DNA of 64,000 bases from Hyposmocoma kahamanoa (GCF_003589595.1 NW_020653750.1:737393-801392), one strand, 5' to 3'; positions 1 to 10,542 are shown, numbered from the stretch's first letter. Numbers and translations: made by a program. The notes: generated from the sequence alone by a model not told the origin.

Positions 1-180
1 TATGTATACCCATTGAACTGATTGGTGACTTGACAAACAATAATTATTTATCAGCATTGCGCAGATTCATTGCATGTAGGAGGAAACTCAGAACCATATA
101 TTTCGACAATAGTCTATCATTTGTTGGTGCTTACAACGCCTTTCAAATTTTTTATAAAGTAATTGTGATTTACTGTCGTC

Positions 181-928
181 GGTTACCTATCACAAGCTAG
201 AAACATGATTTAAAGAATTTTGTTTCTCCGAAAATCTTTAGATTTTTATTGAATAGATTTTGTTTCATTTGTTCGAAAACACGTTATGGTTTTTTTTCAT
301 TACACCATTTAATGTTTCACTATTTTGACATATTGACACGTTATTCTTTTTCCGATTTTTATTTCCCCAACAAACCGTTTGACCAATGTACTATCTAATT
401 AAATATTCTTAGGTAATGAAACTATTTTTCCGGATTAAAATCGCGTATATTTATTTTTTCAAACAAACCTAAATATTCGTATTTTGTAAAAAAATGATAT
501 CCATGTTACATTTTTGTTATATTATTTCTTATTATTACAGATATTAAAAGTATCAGAACGTGTCGCACAATACAACTCGTCAAATTAAAGCATCTCGCAT
601 CTTTAGAAAATATAGTAAGCGAGGTGCAAGTTAATTTGATCGATTTGTAGTCGCTCGCTTCGCGTGTTCGGATCGTGCTGCAAAACATACAGTATAACAA
701 ACATAATTAGACCAAACAAACTTCTGCCCAAAGAATATGCATGTGTAATAATTATTCTAATAATAGGCTTTCGGACAAACGATATTTCTGCTGTAAGACA
801 TTTCAGTGTTGCAAATTTATACATGATTTATTATACCAAAACTGTCATCGCACTAATGAAAAAAGTCGAACCGTTTTCGGAGTAATGAAATTCGGAAAAA
901 AGAAACTCGAGTTTGTGATAGGTCACCC
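181..928. mobile_element. TIR element nested in BEL/Pao integrase
   Basis: Insertion of about 748 bp that splits the integrase. The left end reads GGTTACCTATCACAAGCT and the inverse of the right end GGGTGACCTATCACAAAC, so the ends are imperfect inverted repeats. TCGTC occurs immediately outside both ends (176-180 and 929-933), and the other BEL/Pao copy at 5.9-6.1 kb shows continuous sequence across this point, which serves as an empty site. No transposase frame is visible, so it is non-autonomous. Bases 414-470 match family I repeat sequence. The superfamily is not assigned. Confidence 0.7.
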
Positions 929-1627
929 TCGTCATCAGAGCTCATCAATGAAGAAATAAATTTCACAATTCGGAGGTCTATGGGAGACTGGTGTAAAGAC
1001 CGACCAAATATCATTTATAAAGAGTGCTGGGCAATTGTAACTTAACTTTTGGAGAGTTTTATACAGCACTTGTCCAAATTCATGCAATCCTCAATTCATG
1101 ATCACTTAATCCTCTCTCGAGTGATCCAAAAGACCTAATGCCATTTGTTTATTCCCAGTAGTTCCATGTACTTAGTTCCATGTTGAGCAATTGTAACCTT
1201 AACATGTCATAATTGACACCAGGACATTTCATGATCGGTAGACTGCTCACTTCCTGGTCAAGCCTGCATTATCAAGATGTGCCAACCATTGCTTGAATCG
1301 TTTCCAGCAAATTAAAAAACTTCGACAACGTTTTTGGTGCAATTGGAGTAAAGAATTATGTGTCAGAGCTTCAACTGAGGACTAAACGGCGTATTTTTAT
1401 AGACGCATTGAAAATGAATGCTCTAGTAGTTCTAATGGAGGACAATCTGTTACCGTTTAAATGGAAATTGGGTCAAGTTGTAGCTGTGTTTCCTGGCACT
1501 GATGGCGGCAATAGAGTGGCCGGCCAAAACTTCTACAGAAATTGTAAGAAGATCCTTTTCAAAAATTTGTCCACTTTCTGAAGCAAGTATTACTGGTTGA
1601 AAGGCAAGCTTTCAACGGCCGGAGAAA

Positions 1628-2070
1628 TGTTCACGCATGAGGTCTTATTTTTATAAGTAGCACCTAAATTTTATAACGAGCAATTATTTTAATGGTTGAT
1701 TTTGCTATGCTCCAATTGAAGGCGTTTTTCTTTCGATATAATTTAAGGCTCAACTCACACTGGCGCATAGTCGAAGCGTCGCGACGGGTCATGTTTTTAG
1801 CCTATAGCATATGAATCTCTATTTAACCATCATTAAGGTACAGATTTGTGTTATGCAAATATGGACTCGCGCGTCGACGCTTGGTTCAACTGAAGCAGTT
1901 TCGCGCGTTCCTTATGCGCAGTGAGGTGTCAGACGCCGACCACACTGTGATCCGGGCGCTCTAATGAGAGCGTCGTCGCAGGACGACGTTCTTCGACTTC
2001 TGCGCCTGTGTGAGTTGAGCCTAAGCAGTAAGCATCGATTTTTATTATATTCTGTGTTAAGTCCCGTACA
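1628..2070 (+). repeat. BEL/Pao 3' LTR, split by a MITE
   Basis: The LTR starts TGTTCACGC and ends CCCGTACA, so it has TG...CA termini. Removing the nested MITE and one TAA leaves about 165 bp, close to the 167-176 bp of the other LTR copies here. It is followed by GTGGC and family B sequence. Confidence 0.85.
1747..2021. mobile_element. 275-bp MITE with TAA target duplication
   Basis: Ends are GGCTCAACTCACACTGGCGC and, inverted, GGCTCAACTCACACAGGCGC: 19 of 20 match. TAA flanks both sides (1744-1746 and 2022-2024). The interrupted host is the BEL/Pao LTR, whose other copies in this window show the uninterrupted site. The interior is GC-richer than its surroundings and has no coding capacity. 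A 3-bp TAA duplication fits PIF/Harbinger-type MITEs; that placement is inference. Confidence 0.85.
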
Positions 2071-2200
2071 GTGGCCACCTAGGGGATGAATCATGGTTTG
2101 CGCACTTTCCGGTAGCCGATTTCAATAAAACTTAGCAAATAGATGTCAATGCCACGAACTTTTGAGGTCGGTTTTTTTAGTACTCTGTACTGTGAGATTA
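2071..2200 (+). repeat. Family B repeat, 3' part (copy B1)
   Basis: Begins with GTGGC directly after the LTR, continues through CTAGGGGATGAATC and CGATTTCAATAAAACTTAG, and ends at GGTCGGTTTTTTTAGTACTC plus TGTACTG. It matches the distal part of six other copies in the window. Confidence 0.8.
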
Positions 2201-3182
2201 TTCAGTTCTAAATTGAGTATATTTGTTTTTTAAACAAATCATCGTTTCAGGTCCTTTACTGGTACTTTAGTCAAGGCTGACTGAGATCGTAAAGTCATCA
2301 ACCAGTTATGTCTAATGCTAATGCAGACCACCATATTTTTCACTGAGCGTAAGTAAGCGAAATCATCGCGATGCGATGACGCAACGCACCGGCAGCGCCA
2401 GTGTGTTATCGCTTTTAGAGGATGTTACATTTCACGGATCTGAGAAATCTTCCTCAGGGGTTTGGAATAGGTCTTAATAGACGCACGCCTGAGGACTCTT
2501 CCGATGTTGTCTGTATACATAACTTAAAATGGCAGGTCTTTGCTCGACCGTTGGTGGTTTCACATTTATATTATTGTTATAATTTTATTGCAAGTGACAT
2601 GTGTTATGTATTTAAACTAAAGTAGACATGATTGCCACCTTGAACAAATAATTAGAAACATGCATTTTTTACAATTGCAAAGTAGCTCGAGACGAACACA
2701 ATGGCAATGAGGCCGCAACATAGTGTTTAATGAGGTCTGGATCGCAGTTAAACGACGAACTCAGTTCTAAGTATATTACAAAATTCCGACTTAGCGACAT
2801 TTCAGAGTTTTACTAATTAACATGCTATATTGACTGATGGTTCGAATGTTTTAGGTATAGTAAGATTGTTAGGAGTCGATTAACTTTCAAAAAAGTAAGT
2901 TTTTAGAAATAATCGAATTGTCTGCTTACTACAACAAATTATTGAGATATTTTAAGAAAGTACAAGTAAATGAACACAAAACAAATCAATGCAATTATTA
3001 GGTTTCACGTAAAATAATTTATAACAATTATTTAAATAATGATACAAACTTCTAATTAGGAGCTTATTGTAAAGTGAAGTCTTTTTTGAAGATTGCTTGA
3101 ACATAGTGTGTTTTAAACTTTATTTTTATTTCGTTTATCATCATGAGCGTCATTGCAGGATATATATTACATAGCAGTATAA
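2201..3182. other. No gene; one repeat fragment
   Basis: Bases 2215-2345 carry a weak family I fragment (GTTTTTTAAACAAATCATCG, then ATCAACCAGTTATGTCTAAT). The remainder is AT-rich with only short open frames lacking recognisable domains. Confidence 0.5.
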
Positions 3183-3651
3183 TCTCAGTACAGAGTACTA
3201 AAAAAACCGACCTGAAAAGTACGTGGAATTACATTTAAATGCCACGTTTTATTGAAATCGGTTAACGGAAAGTGCGCACACTCGGATTTATCCCTTAGTT
3301 CGCCACTATACGGGGTATAACTTGACACAGGAGATAATAAAAATCGGTTGTCACTACTCAAAGTATATTGAGAGACAAGAACGCATTGAATTGGAGAATA
3401 GAAATCAACCATTAAAATAATTGCTCCTTATAATAAAATTTAGGCACTATTTATAAAAAAAATGAATCTTTATGCGTGAACAGCCACCCTTAGAGGTGAA
3501 TGTTTTCTTCAAAATTAAATGGTACCCTCTTTCCAACAAAAAAAGAGTCATCAAAACCGGTTTACAAATACCGGGGTTATCGCGTAACATACATAAAAAA
3601 AACACACAGTCGAATTGATAACCTCCTCCTTTTTTTTTGACGGTTAAAAAT
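3183..3651 (-). repeat. Family B repeat (B2) holding a solo LTR
   Basis: A near full-length family B copy in reverse orientation, from the AGTACTAAAAAAACCGACCT end to the CGGTTA end. It is interrupted at 3307-3482 by a BEL/Pao LTR flanked on both sides by GCCAC (3302-3306 and 3483-3487), the reverse of the GTGGC duplication seen in the other loaded copies. Confidence 0.85.
3307..3482 (-). repeat. Solo BEL/Pao LTR in family B
   Basis: A 176-bp LTR with no internal BEL/Pao sequence. On the minus strand it starts TGTTCACGC, has a TATAAATAG-type promoter motif about 30 bp in, and ends near CCCGTATA. It arose by recombination between two LTRs or was inherited already solo. Confidence 0.8.
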
Positions 3652-5070
3652 ACTTCAAAAGCGATATTCTGTAAGCACTCAAAATATATTTAGTGGCGTA
3701 CAAAGGTGTACAGTAAATTTAATTACGGGCGAACGTGTCGCGCCGTAAATCAAAGTTAATTAAAGCCACTCTAAAATCCGTGCCGTATTGGCAGCGTTTG
3801 TGAATTTTATTTCGGATATTTCTAGAAGTACTTTGACATTATCTCAACTGTGTATAGCAATTCCATCTCCACGTACAAAAGTGTTATCTTGTGGTGTTAT
3901 CGCTGTTTTAGGGCGAAATAGGAACGAAAATAATCTTGAGTGCTTTAAATTGAACACATATATGTACATATATTAATATAGGTGGTGGGTTATAAGTGCG
4001 AAATTAAATTGAAATTTACCATGAGCTTTTCGGTGAAGAAAAACAAGTAAACGAGGACAACATGAAAAGTGATGAAAATTGCACGTCGAAGAACGGTCAC
4101 AACACTCGGAAAATGTGTGAAGTCCCCAACCCGCATTAGGCCTGTGGCGGACTGTGTCTGTCTCGCCTGAGAGGAGGCCCTATAAATGGGTCGACTATGA
4201 TGATGGCAGTATATATGATTGAAGGCATTTTAAACATTTTAAATGTGTCTGTTGTGATTTCTGTGTTTTCGACGTTTTATAAGTAATAAAATAGTAATAT
4301 AAGACAAAATATAGTAACTCACGACATACAAGTGCGCGACTGCCGCGTGGCGCGAATGGATGCACACATTCGCATAATAAAGACAGGCGAGTTGAGACGA
4401 TCATTGTTATGTAACGCGAGTACATCGTGAGATTAGAAGCCGTGAGGTTACTTTGTACGGAGTTACCATATTTCGCGTAATGATAATAATCTGGCATCAC
4501 ACTACGACAGTAGATGTTGAGAACTAAAGAAACAAATTAATATTTTCCTCTGCATGTTCTCTAAAGTGGCAAAGGCAATTTAGTACTGAGACAAATGCTT
4601 ATCGGAAATTGAAGTTAAACCAACTACGGGCGTGAAATGCACTGAAATGCGCAATGATTAACCCTGATAATGCGCACTGTATACTAATGCGTATTAGGGT
4701 AATGGAATAGTGTTGTAGCAAAGAACGATCGTCTGGCGAAAAGCCAGTGGAGGACGTCGTCGCATTACCGACGCGTCAAAGCTTCAGTTCATTTCCACAT
4801 AGTCAATGGATGCTGGGAGCAAGTAGCCATTCTGTGAGTAATAAAACTACGCATATAAATAAACGTACTTTATATAATAACTCTTGACGTCAAAAGTGGT
4901 TCTTATCATATGAACATCATATAAATAATATTATATTCACATTTTAGGAAATTTCCTTACTAATTAATTGCTTGAAGAGTTATCAAATACTATCACCGAA
5001 TTTCCACATTTAACAAATCCAATTACATAAAAAACTACTGATAAATTAATCAAATAATGAGAACAATAAT
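3652..5070. other. No gene; family H tail at 4110-4206
   Basis: Bases 4110-4206 read GTGTGAAGTCCCCAACCCGC, then a GAGAGGAGGCCC block and a GATGATG tail. This resembles a common lepidopteran LINE/SINE 3' end that I recall, shared in reverse with 40055-40150. I see nothing else beyond short unrecognised frames. Confidence 0.45.
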
Positions 5071-5196
5071 CTCAATACTGAGTACTAAAAAACCCACCTC
5101 AAAAGTTTGTCTATTTTATTACATCCATTTGCCAAGTTTTATTGAAGTCGGTTATCGGATAGTGCGCAAAACCGGATTCATCCCCTAGTTTGCCAC

Positions 5197-5364
5197 TATA
5201 CGGGACTTAACACAGGAGATAATAAATATCGGTGCTCACTGCTTAAAGTATATTGAGAGAAAAACCCTTAAAGTGGAGGGAGCGTAGCAAAACCAACCAT
5301 TAAAATAATTGCTCCTTATAAAATTTAGGCGCTATTTATAAAAGTCAGTCTTCAGGCGTGAACA
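5197..5364 (-). repeat. BEL/Pao 3' LTR
   Basis: 168 bp; on the minus strand TGTTCACGCCTGAAG through CCCGTATA. It contains the conserved TTTATAAATAGCGCC block, a plausible retroelement promoter. Confidence 0.8.
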
Positions 5365-5705
5365 TTTCAACCAGTAATGCTAGCTTCAGGAAGTGGATAA
5401 ATTTTTGAAAAGCATCTTCTTCCAATTCCTGTTTTGGAATTTGAATTTGATGTTTTGATATTAGCCAGTCGATTGACGCCATCAGTGCCAGAAAACACGA
5501 GTTGTAGATCGAGCCAATTTCCATTTTAACGGTTGTAGGTTGTCCTCCTTTAGAACTGCTAGAGCATTCATCTTCAATGCGTCTTCACAAGTATGCCAGT
5601 AAGTCCTCAGTTGAAGCTCTGAGACATTCTTTGCTCCATCTGCACCAAAAATGAAGTTGGCAAATCTTGGTAATCCTGGCTTGGCAAGGAAGTGAAAGGT
5701 CTACC

Positions 5706-5870
5706 GATGATGAAATTCCCGGGCCGGGAGAAATATTTGTATGGCCAACAATTATTTATCTCGTGACTTTGGGTGTAATTTGTGGTTGTCTATGTGAGTG
5801 TCCATGGCACTCGCGACACGGGATTTCTCTAGTGTGGGGCTATGATATATGTATGCTTTATTACATGCTA
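5706..5870 (+). mobile_element. SINE family D, 5'-truncated (D1)
   Basis: Starts at the tRNA B-box remnant TTCCCGGGCCGGGAG and continues through GGTGTAATTTGTGGTTGTCT and GTGGGGCTATGATA. It matches D2 and D3 in this window. It lies within the BEL/Pao interior between sequence for the integrase tail and FIIGRPF, so it inserted after that element. The A-box half of the head is absent. Confidence 0.7.
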
Positions 5871-6331
5871 ATTTGGCCAAATGCTGCTTAAAGCTCTTCA
5901 AAAGTTAAGTTACAATTGCCCAACACTCTTTGTAAATGATATTTGGTCGACTTTACACCAGCCTCTCATAGACTTCCGAGATGTGGCGAATAAGCTGGAA
6001 TAAAACAGAAGTTTATTTCTTCATTGGCGACCTTAGATGACAGCAAATCACAATTACTTTTAGACTATTGTCGGAAAATATATGGTTTTGGGTATCCCCC
6101 TATGCGCAATGAATCTGCTCAATGAAAATAAAGAATTATTGCTTGTTAAGTCACCAACCAGTTCAATGTGAATAGCCTTTGTCGTGGAACATATAATAAG
6201 GGTTATGTACTCTTTCACGAGCTTACATCCACGACCTGGACGACTAGCAGTTAATTTCACTCATTTTCTTGATTTGAAGCTTATATGTCGTTGAATCAAG
6301 GTAGACAAAATCCGGCTTCGGTCTAGGATCA

Positions 6332-6505
6332 TGTACGGGACTAAACACTGGAGCTAACGAAAATCGGTTCTCACTGCTTAAAGTACACATATCGAGAGAG
6401 AGAAACGCCTTAAATTGGACAATAGCAAAATAAACTATTAAAATTATTGCTCGTTATAATAAAATTTAGGCGCTATTTATAAAAATGAGTCTTCATGCGT
6501 GAACA
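6332..6505 (-). repeat. BEL/Pao 5' LTR
   Basis: 174 bp; on the minus strand TGTTCACGCATGAAGACTC to CCCGTACA. The internal domain follows directly with TGATCCTAGACCG, where a primer binding site would lie; I cannot match it to a specific tRNA. Confidence 0.8.
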
Positions 6506-6690
6506 GCCACGCTTAGAGGTAGATGATTTTCTTCAAAATTAAATGGGACCACTACGGAGGTACCCTCTTTCCAACAAAAAAAACATCATGATCGGTGCAC
6601 AAATGCCGTAGTTCTCGCGTAACATACATACAAAAAAAACACTTAATATCGAATTGCGAACATCTTCCATTTTTAAAGTCGGTTAAAAAT

Positions 6691-7586
6691 AAAAATAATA
6701 GACAAATATGTTGACTAATTTCATTTGTAGGATATTTAACCAGCTCGCTTGAAAAGTTGTCATTTTGTAACAGTAGCCATTTACATCAAAGGTGCTAATT
6801 ATATTGTACCAAAAGTAGTATTATTTATTGGTTTGCAACTTCAATGAATAATAATTAATCAATGATCTTTCCAAGACAGGGCCCGTCACTCGCTCACGGA
6901 AGTTTACGCGATAAGTGCCTATCGCTGATTGCGCCGACGTCGGCGCAAGCGTTTATACAAGTCTTTCATTTATGAGCAATTGGCTCCACACATCGAGTAT
7001 ATGCTATACACGACTGCACACGGAGGGCAACGTTATTTTCACCTCTTTGAGCGCATGTTTAGGTTCCTTTTTCCTGGTAGTGAGCGCCTGGTGTTATTAT
7101 ATATTTAATGTTAGTAGGCTATTATAGCTTAGGTATTTTCGATTTTGTATGAGAGTATCTGTTACATTGTAAGTATTATGTAATCTGTGCCCAAGATATC
7201 ACACTGTTAATACCATAGTGTATTAACTCGATAAGTGTATTTTTTAGAATCGATGAAAAACGAGTTACTCACTTCCCTTGTATAATAATATCATTAAAAT
7301 TCAAGTTTATTACAGATATCTAAACAATTTGTTCCTTGCCATATATTCAAAAATAAAAGGGAAAAATAACTTAAATTTTTGCGTAAACACTGTAAAGTTT
7401 GTCTCATTTTGAGTTAAGTAGACATCTTTTACTTGTGTCTTACAATATTCTAACGATTTTATTGACATGTAGAGAATAAAATTTCACATTCAGCTATGAC
7501 ATAATCTTGAATTTAACATATTTTGAGTTACAACATTATTGTTATCACAACAATGTATGCAGTGCGATATGTTACGGTCATAGTAA
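6691..7586. other. No gene recognised; GC palindrome
   Basis: AT-rich apart from a perfect 20-bp palindrome at 6929-6948. The open frame at 6915-7127 has no recognisable domain. Confidence 0.4.
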
Positions 7587-7652
7587 TCGACGACGTTACG
7601 TCGTTACGGACTGCCACGCCGCTGTCCCGAGTTCGATTCCCGGGTCGCCTGT
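7587..7652 (+). repeat. tRNA-like fragment, SINE D head
   Basis: GGACTGCCACGC and a B box, GAGTTCGATTCCCGGG, match the head of SINE D2. No SINE D body follows and the A-box side is degraded, so this is not a functional tRNA gene. Confidence 0.55.
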
Positions 7653-8388
7653 GTGCGTTATAAAAACTATATATAACTGTATACATAATAAATAACAATT
7701 TTAAACACATCGAGATCTTAGGTTAATTTTGAACACTATGACGTGAACGAAATAAGGAACGATTATTTCAACAAAGATTTTTTTTTAGTATATTATATAC
7801 ATTTGATGTGACTCATATCAATACGATATTTCTTACGATCAAAATTCTATTGAGTCTTTCTATGTTTTTTATAAAGGATTTAATTTGAATAAAGGGTTTA
7901 TTGAATTTTAATAAACAAATTGTTATTGTTAAAAGATACGTTTTACGAACTTTATCTTTCTAATTTTCTTACTCAGTATATTTCTCAACAAACACCGTTC
8001 AAAACAAAGTAACATTAATAATAAAAGGCCATTCTATCTTAGCTTGGATTTACTGGTATTGAAATTTTAGTTTCATAAAACAATTAGAAAGTCAAACATT
8101 TGCGCAGATGATTTATACAAAGCCAACAGTTAGCACGTAAATTAGTTGATTTAGAACAGAATGAACCAATTTCCAAATAATTCTATAACGATAATAATTA
8201 ATTTATTATAATAGAATCTGTGTTTTTAGGTAAAAGCATTGATTTGTGAGAACATTGTGTAACTTTCCCAAATAGTACTGTACATAAATGCGTCTAGGGC
8301 ACCAATTGACGGCAATCGTGTTTAAATTTGATTAAATAGTTTAGATAATAAGGAAGTAGATGCCTTAGACATCGAAGTACCTAATAAC
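7653..8388. other. No feature recognised
   Basis: AT-rich sequence with dispersed stops in all frames; no repeat or gene identified. Confidence 0.4.
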
Positions 8389-8600
8389 CTTTTCACCTCA
8401 CTAGCCCGGAAAGGCTTGCTTTCTCGTTAGAAAACTGCGCGCAAGAGTTTCTTCCCCGCTAGCGTGGGAAAGATTTTTGAAATTCGAACTTGACGATGGA
8501 CTGTGGTGCACCTAACTTTTTCTTTTGATGAACTGATTTGTTTTACTTCAACTGTTTTTCTTTCATCTACCATTTTCCCAGCTATAGTGAGGTGAAAAGA
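8389..8600. mobile_element. Family E TIR element (E1)
   Basis: Starts CCTTTTCACCTCACTAGC and ends TAGTGAGGTGAAAAG; the interior (GAAATTCGAACTTGACGATG) matches the better-preserved copy at 31552-31750. Confidence 0.65.
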
Positions 8601-9105
8601 TGTGTGTTTCGCTCGGCAGGAAAGTAATTTTGCGTCTCGTGTCTTGAAACTCTCCTACCCTCAGGATTCTATTTTTCAATCTTAGGATCATTCGCTTGCT
8701 CAGGTTTCAATACAAGCACTAGCGTCAAACAACAATTTTGCAGCCTTGCATAACAAGTATTGTAGACAAGTCCAATCCCTAAACAGCAATGTGAGCATTA
8801 TTGGGTTCCGGTTTTAAAGCGTAACGATCCTGGTAAAATTACAAGCACATGGGACTTGTCAACTTATTTACTTAGCTAACGGGTGCAAACGCAGCATGTC
8901 TTAAATATTTGCGATTTAAAGCTCTGCGTGGCGTCGCAACTGACATGGATGCGAATGGTTCAAAAATAGAACCCTGAGCGTAGCAAGGGTTTCAAGGCAC
9001 GAGATGCAAAACAACTTTGCTGCCGAGCGAAACACACAACTTTTCATCTCGCTTTAGCGAGGAAAATGGTAGACGAAAGAAAAACAGTTCAACTATAATA
9101 AATCA
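8545..9105. repeat. Inverted repeat with a family A copy in its loop
   Basis: Arms of about 140 bp (about 8545-8687 and 8964-9105) are inverted copies. Both contain GTGTGTTTCGCTCGGCAG and a CTCAGG-TTCTATTTTT block. The loop holds a reverse family A repeat (8781-8956). The left arm overlaps the E1 terminus. Confidence 0.65.
8781..8956 (-). repeat. Family A SINE-like repeat, partial (A1)
   Basis: The reverse strand shows GCATCCATGTCAGTTGCGAC, TTTAAATCGCAAATAT and GTTGACAAGTCCCATGTGC, in the order seen in copies A2-A5; both outer ends are missing. Confidence 0.65.
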
Positions 9106-9242
9106 GTTTTATGTCGTGTCCTTAGGTCAATAAAACAGTTTTAATAAACAAAATTAGTTATCCTTATCAATTTAATGTCAAGAACAATAAGAATAAAATA
9201 TACCAACGGATTTATATTAAACAAATATTGTATTATGTAATA

Positions 9243-10542
9243 CGTGAGGCGCACTATAAGTTTCCGGAATGAATAAGAAAAAACTAATATAAATGTTCAG
9301 AAATGAATTTATTGTTTCTCAAAATTTTCTTCGTTAGCGTTAATGTACTTTTTCATATAAATGAACCAATTTTGAAAACATTTATGCCATTCCTCCGTGA
9401 CAATATCTGAAACATATTTTTCATACTTTTCGACAACCACTTCAGGTGATGAAAATCGTTGACCGCGTAACTGGTTCTTAAATTTTGGAAATAAATAAAT
9501 GTCACAAAGTGCCAGGTCGGGATTCTACGCGGGATGGCTCTTATGGTCAACGTTGTTCACCTTGAAAATTCATTTGTCTGTCTGGCCGTGTGAGAACTGG
9601 CATTATCGCGGTGCAAGATGATACGGCGTTTACGGCTATTTTTACTGAGTTTGTCAATAACTTTCGATAAACAAATGGTCGTGTACCAATCACTATTCAC
9701 GGTACAACGATTCTCCAAAGCAACAGTAGCCACGTGTCCAATTTATTAAAAAAAGAAGCAATCATCCGCTTAGAGGCACTTTGCATACGCGCCACTTTGG
9801 TTGGTTTCGGCTCGTCTCGAAAGACCGATACGCTCGATTGCTGCTTTGTTTTGGGATCGTAACTATAAATCCATATTTCGTCACCTGTTACTATATCCCA
9901 CATCAAATTTGACGCCCCTTCGTTTAATCTGGTAAGCATGGCATTGCACCAAGTGACGAGATCTGTTTTTTGAGCCTAAGTCAAATTGTGTGGAATTGAT
10001 TGTATTTGACTCATGCATATGCCTAGAGATGCCCGAATCTCTGTATATCTAAATCTATATAATAATCTATGATAATCAATAAAAATCTAAATATAATAAT
10101 CTATATCACTTGCCTGTCTGTTATGATCATACGGCGCACAGCATCGATGTTTTTGTTGTTCACAGCAGTGGACGGGCGACCATCACGAAATTCGTTACTA
10201 AGATTCATACGAGCGCGTTTGAATTCTGCAAAGCAGCTATAAATAGTCGTCTTGCATGGTGCTTCATCGCCAAAAGCAGTTTGAAGCCGGGCGAAGCTCC
10301 GTTGAGCTGTTAAATTACACTTTAAGTTGTAAAAAATCATACTACGAAAATTTTCACGAGTAAAATCCGTGGTGATGTAGACAATCAATTTCTAATTTGA
10401 CGCCACAATGTTAAAACAAGTGACAGTCAGATGAAACAAACTGTGTTCTACAGCCAAAATTTCCATTTTTAAATGTAGTAATTACTTTTTGAATATTGTT
10501 TATGTAAGTGGCCAGTTCCGGAAAATTATAGTGCGTCCTATG
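9243..10542 (-). mobile_element. mariner transposon, full length but defective
   Basis: 1300 bp between TA dinucleotides (9241-9242 and 10543-10544). Inverted ends share CGCACTATAA-TTTCCGGAA. On the minus strand the transposase is recognisable throughout: the N-terminal helix-turn-helix (FTRENFRSMIFYNLKCNLTA, FGDEAPCKTTIYSCFAEFK, 10350-10180), the first catalytic Asp in IVTGDEIWIY (about 9880), the second in LHRDN (about 9610, usually HHDN), then the third-Asp region near 9510-9540, which contains a stop. Confidence 0.9.
9353..10388 (-). pseudogene. mariner transposase pseudogene
   Basis: Would catalyse cut-and-paste transposition at TA sites if intact. Three frames carry the remains: 10388-10101 (DNA-binding domain), 9939-9697 (first catalytic Asp and the QQSSVSVFRDEPKPTKVA region) and 9550-9353 (C-terminus). 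An AT-rich stretch of about 70 bp interrupts the segment between DRQVI and EIRASLG (10030-10100). SQIQSI is followed directly by PHNLT, where other mariners have roughly 15 residues between, so there is a small deletion. Stops and frameshifts in the catalytic half make it inactive. Placement in the mariner family rests on the D,D-type motifs and the conserved N-terminus. Confidence 0.85.

Larger units (their letters stand above)
1..2070 (+). mobile_element. BEL/Pao retrotransposon, decayed 3' half
   Basis: Remnant of the 3' half of a BEL/Pao LTR retrotransposon; the 5' part lies beyond the window. Bases 1-165 encode integrase core sequence (HIELVGDLT, RRFIA, then YFDNSLSFVGAY, the second catalytic Asp region with the usual DNG read as DNS). 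After a nested element (181-928) the frame resumes with FGGLWETGVK, AILNS, PLSSDPKDL and TPGHFMIGRLL, the ordered motifs of the BEL/Pao integrase tail, then a DUF5641-type segment (about 1345-1560, DNLLPFKWKLG and FPGTDGGNRVA). Several frameshifts and stops separate these blocks, so it is dead. A purine stretch GGAGAAA precedes the 3' LTR, as expected of a polypurine tract. Family assignment comes from motif order; no search was run. Confidence 0.85.
5197..6505 (-). mobile_element. BEL/Pao retrotransposon, internally deleted, two LTRs
   Basis: A complete-ended but internally deleted BEL/Pao copy on the minus strand. It has the 5' LTR at 6332-6505, internal sequence 5365-6331, and the 3' LTR at 5197-5364. 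The interior encodes integrase (6260-6060: EYITLIICSTTKAIHIELVG, RRFIA-like RFIAHRG), an integrase tail (about 5950-6050), FIIGRPFTSLPS near 5660-5705, and DUF5641-type sequence (about 5640-5400: SELQLRT, EDNLQPLKWKL). The YFDN motif has decayed to YFPT, removing the catalytic Asp. Gag, protease and reverse transcriptase are missing. A SINE is inserted at 5706-5870. It cannot move by itself. Confidence 0.85.
5071..6690 (-). repeat. Family B repeat (B3) split by a two-LTR BEL/Pao element
   Basis: Family B sequence occurs at 5071-5196 and 6506-6690, in reverse orientation, with the 5197-6505 BEL/Pao element between. GCCAC is present on both sides of the insertion (5192-5196 and 6506-6510). The insertion point is the same base as in B1, B2 and B7. 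Confidence 0.85.
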
